From the NCBI RefSeq assembly GCF_004795015.1, contig NZ_SSBI01000007.1, positions 62,001 through 126,000 on the forward strand: a stretch of DNA of 64,000 nucleotides, written 5' to 3'. The notes under the pieces were generated by a model. The model searched no databases. It was not told the DNA's origin and worked only from the letters and a program-made list of their open reading frames with translations. Made by a program: the position numbers and the translations under genes. Source of the stretch: Streptomyces sp. A1277. Lineage in GTDB: Bacteria; Actinomycetota; Actinomycetes; Streptomycetales; Streptomycetaceae. The stretch's first letter is position 1. Each line of letters opens with the position of its first letter. Positions 17,901 through 25,980 of the stretch are shown here, piece by piece.

Positions 17901-18324
17901 CATGCTGGCGACCGACCACGACCCGCTGCCCTTCTCCGGGCAGACGCTGATCGCCAACAACGCGCTGTACCGCACGGGCGGGGCGTTCTGGGGTGAGGCC
18001 CAGGAGTTCGGGGCCATCACCCTGTTCGCTGCCGGCCAGGACATCCCGGGCGTCACGATCCGCGACACCGACATCCACGACTCGACCTACGACGGGATCC
18101 AGTTCAAGTCGGGCGGCGGCGCCGTGCCCGGGGCCCGGATCTCGAACGTCCGCATCGACAACTCCGTCAACGGATCCGGAATCCTCGCCCATGGAGGGGC
18201 ACGGGGCAGCGCGACCCTGACCGATGTGACCATCACCGGCTCCGCCGACGGCGACGTGGTGATCGAACCCGGTTCACAGTTCGTCATCAACGGACAGGCC
18301 GGCAAGGCGGCCACCCGCAAGTAG
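14923..18324 (+). CDS. Secreted modular GH87-type alpha-1,3-glucanase (mycodextranase)
   Basis: A large secreted enzyme of 1133 residues. A signal peptide ends at ASA-A near residue 31. Then come two F5/8-type C (discoidin, CBM32-like) domains at about 35-170 and 184-320, two CARDB spacers at about 324-430 and 436-540, and a CBM6/35-like module starting EYEAEAGDY at 553. From about 721 a right-handed beta-helix begins with AYGAVPNDGIDDTDAIQ, with the paired acidic residues of TGDDSLAVWS near 930, as in GH87 enzymes. It would cut alpha-1,3-glucan in fungal walls or biofilm polysaccharide. ATG 14923 follows AAGAGGAC. A hairpin at 18330-18366 ends it. Confidence 0.88.
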   Translation: MRWKQYGWRLVVGAVTAALMTVGLVPVTASAATVQNPDLALGKQVTTSGAHGAYPASNVTDGSQQTYWESSGALPQWVRIDLGGRFDVDQVVLKLPATWEARAQTLSIQGSTDGSSFTTLSASAARTFSPEAGNTVTIGFAAKQARYVRVQVTANTGWNAAQLSQVEVHGEDTGDDSGPSPAVGSNLALNKPIEASSSVQSFAAANANDDKVGTYWESNGYPSTLTVKLGADADVEAVVVKLSPDQAWAARTQSIQVLGRAQSATGFTSLKDRADYAFSPSGNANTVTIPVSGRYADVRLTFFSNTGAPGAQVAEIQVVGTAAPNPDLTVTGLTWSPASPSETDDVTVNATVRNAGTAASAATTLDVSVEGVVAGSAPVSGLAAGASATVQVDVGKRPMGAYSLSAVVDPADTVIEQDNSNNSRTAASKLVIAQSPGPDLEVLGITSSPSNPAVGAAVTFTVSVHNRGTTAVSTPTVTRLLVEGTTLNGTTGAIPAGGTVSVPLSGSWTAKSGGATLTATADATGVVTETNENNNVFSRTIVVGRGAAVPYTEYEAEAGDYQGTLLKSDKKRTFGHTNFATESSGRQSVRLDSTGQYVEVTSTVPSNSIVVRNSIPDAPGGGGTEATISLYVDDTFVRKLTLSSKHSWLYGDTDSPEGLTNRPQADARRLFDESNALLGQSYPAGTKFRLQRDAGDSASFYVIDLIDLEQVAPPTAQPAGCTSITAYGAVPNDGIDDTDAIQRAVTANQNGDIGCVWIPPGQWRQEQKILTDDPLNRGQYNQVGIRDVTIRGAGMWHSQLYTLTPPQDAGGINHPHEGNFGFDIDDNTKISDIAIFGSGTIRGGDGNAEGGVGLNGRFGKNTKITNVWLEHANVGVWVGRDYDNIPDLWGPGDGVEFTGMRIRNTYADGINFANGTRNSTVFNSSLRYTGDDSLAVWSSKYVKNPSVDVGHDNHFRNNTIQMPWRANGIAVYGGYGNTIENNIISDTMNYPGIMLATDHDPLPFSGQTLIANNALYRTGGAFWGEAQEFGAITLFAAGQDIPGVTIRDTDIHDSTYDGIQFKSGGGAVPGARISNVRIDNSVNGSGILAHGGARGSATLTDVTITGSADGDVVIEPGSQFVINGQAGKAATRK

Positions 18325-18329
18325 TGCGG

Positions 18330-18366
18330 CCCCGGCCGGCGCCCCTTCGAGGCGCGCCGGCCGGGG
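18330..18366 (+). terminator. Hairpin terminator of the GH87 gene
   Basis: Thirteen-base arms CCCCGGCCGGCGC and its complement around an eleven-base loop, beginning six bases after the stop. Confidence 0.75.
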
Positions 18367-18451
18367 AATCCGGTCGACAGCCGAGTGGCCGAGGCAGTCC
18401 GATGGCCTCGGCCGCCCGCCGTACGGAGCGGGCCGGAGGCAAAAACCGCCC

Positions 18452-18945
18452 TTGGCGGCCGAGGAACCCACCAATCCCCGCCCGGCGATCGATGCCGCAC
18501 TGGTCAGGCGCCTGGGGGACACGCAGTTCCCGCAGTGGGCCGGGCTGCCCCTGCGACTGCTCAGCCCGGCCGGTTCGGACCATGTGATCTACCGGCTGGG
18601 GGACGGGCTCTCCGTCCGGCTGCCCCGCCACGCCGGCGCGATCGGGCAGGCCGGGAAGGAGTCCGAGTGGCTGCTGCCCCGGCTCGCGCCGCACCTCCCC
18701 CTGCCCGTCCCGGTGCCCGCCGGGGTGGGCGAGCGGGCCTGCGACCTGACCATCGCCTTCACTCTGATGTCGGCCCGCAGCCGGGCGGCCTTACGCACCG
18801 CGCTCGCAGCGGACGACGCCACCTGGACCCGGGGCCGCGGCCGGCCCTGGCCACCGGCCTGAACGCCTATACCTCCTACGCGGCCGTCAGCCCACGGGTC
18901 GCCGTGCAGAGCGCCCGCCAGATCACCGAGGCCCTCATCGGCTGA
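18452..18945 (+). pseudogene. Aminoglycoside phosphotransferase (APH) family pseudogene
   Basis: The first 85 or so codons read as an APH N-lobe (RRLGDTQFPQWAGLPLRLL, then SDHVIYRLGDGLSVRLPR and PVPVPAG). The next codons jump to the extreme C-terminal lobe (ACDLTIAFTLMSARSRAAL), so the catalytic HGDxxxxN loop and the metal-binding DFG-like loop have been deleted. Near 18836 the frame shifts; the true ending LATGLNAYTSYAAVSPRVAV with its stop lies in another frame. No phosphotransfer activity is possible. It carries the same pattern of internal deletion plus terminal frameshift as the SDR remnant at 1312-1802. Confidence 0.85.
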
Positions 18946-18962
18946 ACAGCCGATGAGGGCCT
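18929..18962 (+). terminator. Perfect hairpin at the end of the APH pseudogene
   Basis: AGGCCCTCATCGGCTG and its exact complement flank AA, overlapping the last codons and stop. It also lies just beyond the stop of the convergent GH71/99-like gene and may serve both. Confidence 0.8.
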
Positions 18963-19000
18963 GACGAAGCGAGTGCGGGCTCGGCTTCCCCGCCGGCGTC

Positions 19001-20977
19001 TCAAGCCGAGTAGACCTCGAATCCGGAGATCTGAGCAGCCGGCCACCCAGTGTTGGCGGTGAAGGTCAGCCGCACGAACCGGGGGGTGGCCGTCGACGGA
19101 AGGGTGAGAGTGACGGAGTTGCCGGTGGCCGGGTCGAACGTACGGTTCGCCGCGGCGAGCAGCTGGCCGAAGCCGCCACCGTCGGCGCTGCCCTGCACCG
19201 AGACGGTCTGGGTCCGGGCGCCCCAGGCGCTGGAAGGCGGCAGGGTCAGAACGATCCGCCGCACGGCCGTCGCGGCACCCAGATCCACCTGGATCCACTG
19301 GGGGAAGGCGTTGTTCGCCGACTCCCAGTAGCTGTTCGGATCGCCGTCCACCGCGTTGCCGGACCCGTACACCTGGGTGTGGCTGCTCTCCGCGGTCGGA
19401 CGCCGCAGGGCCAGGTCGGTGTCGCCCCCCGCCGCGTCCGTGGTGGCACTCACCTGATCGGACGGCTGCGACGCACCGCCGGCCGCGTCGAGTGCGACCA
19501 CGCGGAAGGTGTAGGCGGTGGACGGTGTGAGACCGGTGACGGTGAACGAGGTGCCGGCGGCGGTGCCCACCGGGGTGTCGGCGGGTCCGTCCACCCGCAG
19601 TACCCGGTATCCGGTGACGCCGACGTTGTCCGTCGCGGCGTTCCACGCCAGCGTCACCGACCCGCTGGTGTGTCCGGTGACGCGCAGGCCGGCCGGTGCG
19701 GTGGGCGGGACGGTGTCACCACCGGAGCCCGTCGTCGGCGTGGTGGGGCGGACGGGGGTGAGGGCGATCAGACCCTTGAGCATGCGTCCGCCGTCACCGG
19801 TCAGGCGGAGGTAGTAGTCGGACGAACAGGCGGTGCCGTCCTCGTCCAGGGCCAGGAAACCCGACCCGGTGGGTGTCCACGCCTGGGACTCCGCGGTCTT
19901 GGCGATCTGGTTGCCCTCGTTGTACTCGTCGAACATCGATATGTAGATGCCCTGCACCCCGGCCCGGCACATGTTGTAGAACTGCCGCCACATGAAATCA
20001 CCGTGCGCGCGCTGGCGGGCGGACACGTCGCCGGGCAGCACGCACGGCTGGTAGTCGATGCCGTGCGCGGCACAGTCCGCCTGATCGCCGAGCGTGTAGG
20101 TGGTGTAGGCGTTGTCGGCGTCCTGGGCGCTGCCGATGGCGCCGATCATCCAGGGCGAGATCATGTCGAAGGCGTGGTACACGTCCGTGTATCCGGCGCG
20201 GCTGCCCGCACCGCCGGTGCGCCACTCACGGGGTACTCCGCCGATGATGTAACAGCCCTGGTCCGTGAACCAGTTGATGACATCCAGGCACGCTTCGGCG
20301 GAGAACGGATGGTTGGCGTCGTTGAAGCCGAACCCCCAGACGCACACCACCGGCCGGCCGTTCTGGGTGGCGTACTGGGGCGAGGACGTGTGCGCCTTCA
20401 TCTTGTTCGTCCAGTCGGCCTTGATCTCCGACCGCATACCGGTCCAGCCGGTCACGTCGTACATCACGTAGAACTTCACGCCCTGCGACTCCGCCGCGGA
20501 CCGCACCTTCGCGGCCATCGCGTCGCGGGTAGGGCCCTCGCCGCCGGTCGGGTTGAAGCGCTGCAGCGCAGCGGTGTCGATGCCGTACTGCCGCATCCAC
20601 CGGAAGTGGGTGTCGACGGTCTGCTGGTCGTAGGAGGAGAAGAGCGTCGCCGGCCGGCCGTTGCCGAGGTTGTCGTACGCCGTGCGGTAGTCGTGCGTGT
20701 ACTCCCGCATGTCGGGCCAGCACTTGATGCCGGTGTTCGAGGGGGACGGCGACCGGCTCCGGTCCTGCGCCCAGTGCCACCAGCTGTTGATCGGGGCGCC
20801 GTCGCCGCCGCAGGCGAACCAGCCCTGGTAGCCGACGGTGACCTTGCCCACCACGTCGCCCGGCGGACTGCCGGCCGCCGCCGCGGGCCCGGCGAGGGCG
20901 GTCTGTACGCCCCCGACCGTGCCCACCGAACCGGCCGCGAGGGCGGCTTGCAGAAACGTGCGGCGCGTTAAACCCAT
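19001..20977 (-). CDS. Tat-exported GH71/99-like glycoside hydrolase with FN3 and discoidin domains
   Basis: A 658-residue secreted protein. The signal peptide carries a twin-arginine motif (TRRTFLQAALAAG), so a folded enzyme is exported by Tat. The catalytic region opens with VGYQGWFACGGDG and WWHW, contains FYVMYDVTGW and WGFGFND, and ends near MFDEYNEG, resembling the GH71/GH99-like barrel found in proteins often labelled xylosidase/arabinosidase. GH71 enzymes cut alpha-1,3-glucan, fitting the neighbouring GH87, but the exact substrate is uncertain. A fibronectin type III domain (PPTAPAGLRVTG) and an F5/8 C-type domain follow. GGAGGAGC six bases before ATG 20977 fixes the start. Confidence 0.85.
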   Translation of the reverse strand: MGLTRRTFLQAALAAGSVGTVGGVQTALAGPAAAAGSPPGDVVGKVTVGYQGWFACGGDGAPINSWWHWAQDRSRSPSPSNTGIKCWPDMREYTHDYRTAYDNLGNGRPATLFSSYDQQTVDTHFRWMRQYGIDTAALQRFNPTGGEGPTRDAMAAKVRSAAESQGVKFYVMYDVTGWTGMRSEIKADWTNKMKAHTSSPQYATQNGRPVVCVWGFGFNDANHPFSAEACLDVINWFTDQGCYIIGGVPREWRTGGAGSRAGYTDVYHAFDMISPWMIGAIGSAQDADNAYTTYTLGDQADCAAHGIDYQPCVLPGDVSARQRAHGDFMWRQFYNMCRAGVQGIYISMFDEYNEGNQIAKTAESQAWTPTGSGFLALDEDGTACSSDYYLRLTGDGGRMLKGLIALTPVRPTTPTTGSGGDTVPPTAPAGLRVTGHTSGSVTLAWNAATDNVGVTGYRVLRVDGPADTPVGTAAGTSFTVTGLTPSTAYTFRVVALDAAGGASQPSDQVSATTDAAGGDTDLALRRPTAESSHTQVYGSGNAVDGDPNSYWESANNAFPQWIQVDLGAATAVRRIVLTLPPSSAWGARTQTVSVQGSADGGGFGQLLAAANRTFDPATGNSVTLTLPSTATPRFVRLTFTANTGWPAAQISGFEVYSA

Positions 20978-21295
20978 CTGAATGCTCCTCCGGCTAGGCC
21001 AACTCCCGCAGTGACGCGCCCGCATGGGCAGGCAGCAGGCGGGGACTCGATGCCGGGGATCGTAACGACGCGAGAATGTGCGCGCAAGACTCCGCGTCGT
21101 ACATGAAATTAGCTGTGCGCGTATTGCAAAACGATGCTGTGAGGGGGGCGGGCTCAAGGACAGGGCGATCGGATCGCTGGGGGCCGGCCAAGTGTTCCTC
21201 CGGGGGACGACCCCTGATACGGCAGAACGCCGCGACACGGAGCACACCGACTCGCCGGCTCGACCCGACGAACCACCGGCGGGCAGACTGGGCCC
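20978..21295. other. Divergent intergenic region
   Basis: 318 bases separating the GH71/99-like gene (minus) and the TerD-vWA gene (plus). It must hold both promoters; the A/T-richest part is about 21100-21140. No palindrome or gene fragment is seen. Confidence 0.4.
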
Positions 21296-22684
21296 GTGAC
21301 ACCACTGAGCAAGGGCGCCAACATGCCGGTGGCGGCATCCGCCGTCAGAGCCGTACTGGGCTGGTCGGCCGGGCCGGGCGTGCCCGAGGTGGACGCCTCC
21401 GCGCTCGTGCTGGCCGCCGGCGGACGCGTCCGCTCGGACGGCGACTGCGTCTTCTACAACCAGCCGCGCCACGCCTCGGGGTCCGTGCGTCACCTCGGCA
21501 AGCAGCCGGGCGCGGACGCGCTCGACGTCGATCTCGGGGCGCTGGGACGGGACGTGGAGCGGGTCGCCCTGTGCGCTTCGGCGGACGGCGGTACGTTCGG
21601 GCAGGTGCCCGGGCTCCATCTGCGGCTGCTCGATGCCGCGTCCGGCGCCGAGCTGGCCCGTTTCGACATGGCGGCGGGCCCGGAGACCGCCTATGTGTGC
21701 GGTGAGCTCTACCGGCGGGCCGGCGGATGGAAGTTCCGGGCCGTCGGCCAGGGGTACGCGAGCGGGCTCGCCGGTCTGGCGACGGACTTCGGCATCACCG
21801 TCGACCAGCCCGGTCCCGTGCCGGTGGCACCGGTCCCGCCGCCCCAACCGCCACTGAACCAGGCGCCGCCACCGTCCCCGGCCGCCGCGCAGCCCTCCGC
21901 CGGACCCGCGTCGCCGCGTCTCAGCAAGGGCGAGGAGCGGCTGCCGGTCGACATGCGCAAGCGGCTGTCCCTGCGCAAGCAGCAGGTCGCCGTCAGCCTG
22001 AGCAAGCACGGCCTGGCGCGGCTGACCGCCCGCGTCATCCTCGTCCTCGACGCCTCCGGTTCGATGAGCGGCCTCTACTCGCGCGGCACCGTGGCGGGGG
22101 TGACCGAGCGGATGGCGGCCGTGGCCGCGCAACTGGACGACGACGGCGAAATGCAGGCATGGACGTTCGCCTCGAACCCCGCCCGGCTGCCGGACCTGGC
22201 CATCGGCGACCTGCCCGAGTGGCTGCGGCTGCATGTGCGGGTCGGCCAGGTCGGCCTCTTCGGGCGCAAGAAGCCGCAGAGGGGCCTGCTCCCGGGCCAG
22301 GTCGACATGCGGGCGGTGGGCATCCAGAACGAGGAGCAGAAGGTGATCGCCGAGGTGCGCGCCTACGTGCGCGCCCACCCGGTGCCCGATCCGACGCTGG
22401 TCCTGTTCTTCTCCGACGGCGGTGTGTACCGCAACGACGAGATCGAGCGGGAGCTGCGGGAGGCGGTGGAGGAGCCGGTCTTCTGGCAGTTCATCGGGCT
22501 CGGCCGCTCGCAGTACGGGGTGCTGGAGCGGTTCGACACGATGCCCGGGCGCCGGGTCGACAACGTGGGCTTCTTCGCTGTGGACGACATCGAGAGGCTG
22601 TCCGACCCGGAGTTGTACGACCGCCTCCTGTCGGAGTTCCCCTCGTGGCTGCGGGCCGCCCGGCAGGCCGGAATCCTGCGCTGA
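21296..22684 (+). CDS. TerD domain plus von Willebrand A domain protein
   Basis: A 462-residue cytoplasmic protein joining two modules. Residues 1-170 are a TerD-type calcium-binding domain ([28 protein letters not shown]). A Pro-rich linker follows at about 175-205. Residues about 215-462 are a vWA domain with an intact MIDAS ([11 protein letters not shown], then a conserved Thr and LFFSDGG). This is the TerF/TerD-like arrangement seen in tellurite/stress-response loci, thought to scaffold membrane-linked complexes. No other ter gene is adjacent. GTG 21296 gives the proper TerD N-terminus; ATG 21323 would cut it. Confidence 0.88.
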   Translation: MTPLSKGANMPVAASAVRAVLGWSAGPGVPEVDASALVLAAGGRVRSDGDCVFYNQPRHASGSVRHLGKQPGADALDVDLGALGRDVERVALCASADGGTFGQVPGLHLRLLDAASGAELARFDMAAGPETAYVCGELYRRAGGWKFRAVGQGYASGLAGLATDFGITVDQPGPVPVAPVPPPQPPLNQAPPPSPAAAQPSAGPASPRLSKGEERLPVDMRKRLSLRKQQVAVSLSKHGLARLTARVILVLDASGSMSGLYSRGTVAGVTERMAAVAAQLDDDGEMQAWTFASNPARLPDLAIGDLPEWLRLHVRVGQVGLFGRKKPQRGLLPGQVDMRAVGIQNEEQKVIAEVRAYVRAHPVPDPTLVLFFSDGGVYRNDEIERELREAVEEPVFWQFIGLGRSQYGVLERFDTMPGRRVDNVGFFAVDDIERLSDPELYDRLLSEFPSWLRAARQAGILR

Positions 22685-22711
22685 CCCGTCCGCGGCCGCA
22701 GCGGCGCCCGC

Positions 22712-23203
22712 TCAGCCGCTCGCGTCACTCGTCGAGTCGAGCCAGGCGCCGATCCCCGGCAGCGCCCGCGGCCCGCTGCTCTCCTCCACGGAGCCGACGA
22801 GATCCGCTATCGAGACGGCCCGCAGCGAGGCCCGCCAGGCGGCGTCGGCGGCGGCCATGGTGCGGGCGATGGGGCACGGCTCCGTGCACTTCCCGGGCGG
22901 CGTGCCGAAGGGGCCCCGCTGGCGGATCTCGGTGCACGCGAAGGCCGGATCGGCGCCGTCGACCGCCTGCACCACGTCCAGGACGGTGATCTCGGCGGCG
23001 TCCCCGGTCAGGACGTACCCGCCGGTCCTGCCCTGCACCGAGTGCACCAGGCCGGCGCGGGAGAGGGCCTGCATCTGCTTGGCCAGGTAGCTGGGCGAGA
23101 CGTCGTGCAGCAGGGCCAGCCGGGCGGCGGGCACCGGCTCGCTGGCCGCCGTCAGCACGACACAGCAGTGCAGTGCCCATTCCACGCCGCCGGACAGTTT
23201 CAT
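22712..23203 (-). CDS. Rrf2-family transcriptional regulator
   Basis: A 163-residue Rrf2 protein. The winged helix is plain (LSGGVEWALHCCVVL, VSPSYLAKQMQALSRAGLV, then HSVQGRTGGYVL). Three cysteines in the ligand loop (FACTE, GKCTEPCPI) match the layout that holds an Fe-S cluster in NsrR/IscR-type members, so a redox or nitric-oxide sensor is possible. GGGAGGGCGAC before ATG 23203 fixes the start. It is divergent from the NAD(P)-binding gene; the shared 113-base gap contains two TATCCGAGT repeats, the probable operator. Confidence 0.9.
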   Translation of the reverse strand: MKLSGGVEWALHCCVVLTAASEPVPAARLALLHDVSPSYLAKQMQALSRAGLVHSVQGRTGGYVLTGDAAEITVLDVVQAVDGADPAFACTEIRQRGPFGTPPGKCTEPCPIARTMAAADAAWRASLRAVSIADLVGSVEESSGPRALPGIGAWLDSTSDASG

Positions 23204-23233
23204 GTCGCCCTCCCGTTCGACCCGGACACATAC

Positions 23234-23269
23234 TATCCGAGTAAAATCACGGACAACGGATATCCGAGT
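23234..23269. promoter_or_regulatory. Putative Rrf2 operator between divergent genes
   Basis: TATCCGAGT occurs at 23234-23242 and 23261-23269. The second overlaps the perfect palindrome CGGATATCCG (23257-23266); the first pairs TCCG with CGGA at 23250-23253. Two partial dyads between the regulator and its target fit autoregulation plus target repression. Confidence 0.6.
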
Positions 23270-23316
23270 TCGCGGTGACGGGGGTGGCCGTACTCGGCTC
23301 ACGGAAGGGCTCGACC

Positions 23317-24060
23317 ATGAAGATCACGGTCATCGGCGGTACCGGACTGATCGGTTCCCAGCTCGTGTCCAAACTGCGCGAGGCCGGCCGCACGGTGGTT
23401 CCCGCGTCCCTGTCGACCGGCGTCGACCTGCTCACCGGGGCGGGGCTGGACGAAGTGCTCGAAGGCGCGGAGACGGTCGTCAACGTGACGAACTCGCCCA
23501 CGTTCGACGCGGCGGCCCCCGACTTCTTCCGCGCGAGCATGGGGCACCTGCTGACGGCGGGGGAGCGGACCGGTGTGCAGCACCAGGTGATTCTCTCGAT
23601 CGTCGGCGTCGACCGAGTGCCCCAGCTGGACTACTACCGGGCCAAGACCCTCCAGGAGGACCTTCTGCGCAACGGGCCCACCGCGTACTCGATCGTGCGC
23701 GCCACGCAGTTCTTCGAGTTCATGGACGCGGTCCTGTCGTGGACCTCCGACGAGCAGACCGTGCGCCTCCCCGCCACGCGTATCCAGCCGATCGCGACGG
23801 CCGACGTGGTCGCCGCCCTCGCCGGCGTAGCCACCGCTCCGCCGCTGAACGGCACGGTCGATGTCGCCGGCCCCGACGTCTTCCGCCTGGACGAGCTCGG
23901 GCGCCTCACGCTCGCCGCCCGCCAGGACCGGCGCACCGTGGTCACGGACGACGAGGCGGGCATGTTCGCCGCCGTCGACGGTGACGCCCTCATCGCGGGT
24001 CCCGTCGCGCGTCTCGCCGCCACCTCCTACGAAAAGTGGCTCACCGCCGGCCCCCGCTGA
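23317..24060 (+). CDS. NmrA-like NAD(P)-binding oxidoreductase
   Basis: A 247-residue atypical SDR. The N-terminal dinucleotide loop is ITVIGGTGLIGSQLV; the middle has NVTNSPTF and YYRAKTLQEDLL in place of a classical YxxxK catalytic motif, and the C-terminus is shorter than in epimerases. Such proteins act as NAD(P)H-dependent reductases or redox sensors. ATG 23317 starts the fold exactly; an upstream GTG at 23275 would run into the operator. It is divergent from the Rrf2 gene and probably its main target. Confidence 0.88.
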   Translation: MKITVIGGTGLIGSQLVSKLREAGRTVVPASLSTGVDLLTGAGLDEVLEGAETVVNVTNSPTFDAAAPDFFRASMGHLLTAGERTGVQHQVILSIVGVDRVPQLDYYRAKTLQEDLLRNGPTAYSIVRATQFFEFMDAVLSWTSDEQTVRLPATRIQPIATADVVAALAGVATAPPLNGTVDVAGPDVFRLDELGRLTLAARQDRRTVVTDDEAGMFAAVDGDALIAGPVARLAATSYEKWLTAGPR

Positions 24061-24067
24061 GACCGGA

Positions 24068-24118
24068 AGGGCGGCCGCGCGGCGCGGGCCCCGAGCCCCG
24101 GCACCGCGTGGCCGCCCT
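24068..24118. terminator. Bidirectional-type inverted repeat between convergent genes
   Basis: AGGGCGGCC at 24068 and GGCCGCCCT at 24110-24118 flank a 33-base GC-rich loop, between the stops of the NAD(P)-binding and GH25 genes. Confidence 0.4.
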
Positions 24119-24146
24119 CCGTTCCGGGAGACGGTTCAGTCGTCCG

Positions 24147-25034
24147 TCACGGCGTGTTGTTGGCCAGGGCCAGCAGGCGGCCGGCGTCACCGCTGAACCG
24201 GTCGCGGTCCACGGCTCCCGAAACCCCGCTCACCGAACCGGAGTCGGTGTACTGCCAGAAGGTCCAGTACGGGAAGCCCTTCGGGATGGTCGGGCTCGCC
24301 GCGCTCGTCCAGTGCGCGGCGAACAGCGGGCTGCGTGCGGACATGCCGCTCCAGCCGCCCGTGCAGGAGTTCCACCAGCTCGCGCTGGTGTAGATGACGA
24401 CGTCGCGCCCCGTCTTCGCCTTGTACGTGTTGTAGAAGTCCAGGATCCACGACTGCATCGCCGAGGCCGACTTGCCGTAGCAGCCGCCTTCGAGGTCGAG
24501 CATGCCGGGAAGCGTCAGGTTGTCCCGCGACCAGGCCCCGCCGTGGCCGGCGAAGTACGTGGCCTGCGCCGCGCCGCTGGACAGATTGGGACGGGCGAAG
24601 TGGTACGCGCCCCGGATCACCTTCGCGTTGTACGCGTTCAGGTAATTGGCGTTGAAGGTGGGGTCCTTGTAGGTGGTGGACTCGGTGGCCTTGATGTAGG
24701 CGAACTTGATGCCCGCCGACTTCACCGAGGACCAGTTGATCGACCCCTGGTAGTGCGAGACGTCGATGCCCGGGAGCTGGGCCGCCTGGACGGAGGCGGC
24801 GCTCCCGGCGCCCAGCTGGAGCCGGCGGGTGTCCGGTACGAACGTCTCGCCGTCCCCGAGGTAGCCGGCGCCCATGTATCCGTCGCCGAGGGGGATGGCG
24901 GCGCTCGTCGGCGCGGCCGGCTGGGCCGAGGCGGGGGTCGCCGAGACGGCGGGGACGAGCGCCATGCTGAGGCTGACGGCCCCGGCGGCCACCAGCTTGC
25001 GGAGTGCGGGTCTGCGGCTGCGGATGGGTGACAA
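24147..25034 (-). CDS. Secreted GH25 muramidase
   Basis: A 295-residue secreted lysozyme. The N-terminus is basic (SPIRSRRPALRK) with a hydrophobic core ending at ASA, followed by a short Ala/Pro-rich spacer. The GH25 domain starts at LPGIDVSHYQG and includes FAYIKATEST, GAYHFARP, MLDLEG and WTFWQYTD, with the catalytic acidic residues in DVS and DLEG present. It cleaves peptidoglycan in the wall. TTG 25034 is supported by GGAGG five bases upstream. The 250-base leader was checked for a ydaO-type riboswitch and none was recognised. Confidence 0.93.
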   Translation of the reverse strand: MSPIRSRRPALRKLVAAGAVSLSMALVPAVSATPASAQPAAPTSAAIPLGDGYMGAGYLGDGETFVPDTRRLQLGAGSAASVQAAQLPGIDVSHYQGSINWSSVKSAGIKFAYIKATESTTYKDPTFNANYLNAYNAKVIRGAYHFARPNLSSGAAQATYFAGHGGAWSRDNLTLPGMLDLEGGCYGKSASAMQSWILDFYNTYKAKTGRDVVIYTSASWWNSCTGGWSGMSARSPLFAAHWTSAASPTIPKGFPYWTFWQYTDSGSVSGVSGAVDRDRFSGDAGRLLALANNTP

Positions 25035-25243
25035 GGGAGCCTCCTGGTGTGGGCCGCACGAGCAGGTCTACTCGCGTAGCGCGGGAGCGGTGCGGAACGG
25101 CGGGGTCTGTCCGGGGGCATGCATCAGTCGGTGCGGCGAAGCGGCCTTCGCATTGACGGGTGCACGTCACGAGTGACGCATGAACACTGCTGTGGCGTAA
25201 AGGGTTTCCGTCCGGCCTCTGAGGTCTGGACCAGTGGAGAACC

Positions 25244-25274
25244 CGCCGAGCTGCGGTGATGCCGCAGCCCGGCG
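25244..25274 (-). terminator. Hairpin terminator of the DoxX gene
   Basis: Thirteen-base arms CGCCGAGCTGCGG / CCGCAGCCCGGCG with one mismatch and a five-base loop, 14 bases past the DoxX stop on the minus strand. Confidence 0.6.
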
Positions 25275-25287
25275 AGAAATTTCACCT

Positions 25288-25797
25288 TCATGAAACCTCG
25301 GCGCGCGGCCGGCGGACCGGCCCGCGGACGCCCCGACCCGTGGTCGCGAGCAGCGCGACGGCGATGTAGACCAGCTGCTCGGGAATCCGGAACCACAGCG
25401 GGGTCGCCGGGTCACCGCCCAACGGGATGTCCTCCAGGGCGGCGTACACATTGGCGGGAAGCATCAGCACGAAGAGCACCGCCAGACAGATCCCGGCAGC
25501 CGGGCGCGTCGCCGTCCGGACCAGCCCGGCGGCACCGAGGAGTTCCAGCACGCCGGTCACGTACACCACGAGGTGGGGGAGCGGGACGAAGGGCGGGACC
25601 ATGGCCGTCAGGTCGTCGTGGCTGGGCATCACGCTCCCGCCGTCCGGGACGAAGTGCGCCGACCCGCTCGCCACGAGCATGGCCGCCAGACCGTGGACGA
25701 CAGCGGCCCGCCAAGTCGCGAACCAGTGGATGCCCAGGGCGCCCAGGAGCCGGAACACCAGCGTCGGGCCGGCGAGAAGCATGAGGGATTCGAACAT
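25288..25797 (-). CDS. DoxX-like integral membrane protein
   Basis: A 169-residue protein with about four transmembrane helices (starting LMLLAGPTLVFRLLGALG; WRAAVVHGLAAMLVA; LVVYVTGVLELLGAAGLV; GICLAVLFVLMLPANVYAAL). The GVLELLGAAGL helix is the DoxX-family hallmark. Function in the family ranges from thiosulfate:quinone oxidoreductase subunits to redox-linked membrane proteins; this one cannot be assigned. The start is ATG 25797. It is divergent from the Lrp/AsnC regulator, which may control it. Confidence 0.82.
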   Translation of the reverse strand: MFESLMLLAGPTLVFRLLGALGIHWFATWRAAVVHGLAAMLVASGSAHFVPDGGSVMPSHDDLTAMVPPFVPLPHLVVYVTGVLELLGAAGLVRTATRPAAGICLAVLFVLMLPANVYAALEDIPLGGDPATPLWFRIPEQLVYIAVALLATTGRGVRGPVRRPRAEVS

Positions 25798-25980
25798 GGA
25801 TGTCCTCCGAGAGCGGGAAGCACGGGGCGCCGGGCACGACCGGCGAGTTCACGCCGCGCGGGTCCACCCGCGGGCGCCCGGCGCGGCACAGGCACGACCG
25901 CCATGCTTCCCCCGCCGGCCCGGCCCGGACCCCGACTCGCCCGGTCGGGACGGCTTTCGACACCGGCCTACACTGCCCGG

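Noticed and set aside
15928..18192. A very long minus-strand open frame opposite the GH87 gene
   Set aside because: It is the antisense of a clearly coding gene with domain motifs; long shadow frames are expected at this GC content and its protein is low-complexity.
25035..25240. A ydaO-type (c-di-AMP) riboswitch in the long leader of the secreted GH25 gene
   Set aside because: Leader length and gene type fit, but the conserved core sequences of that riboswitch are not present as far as I can see.
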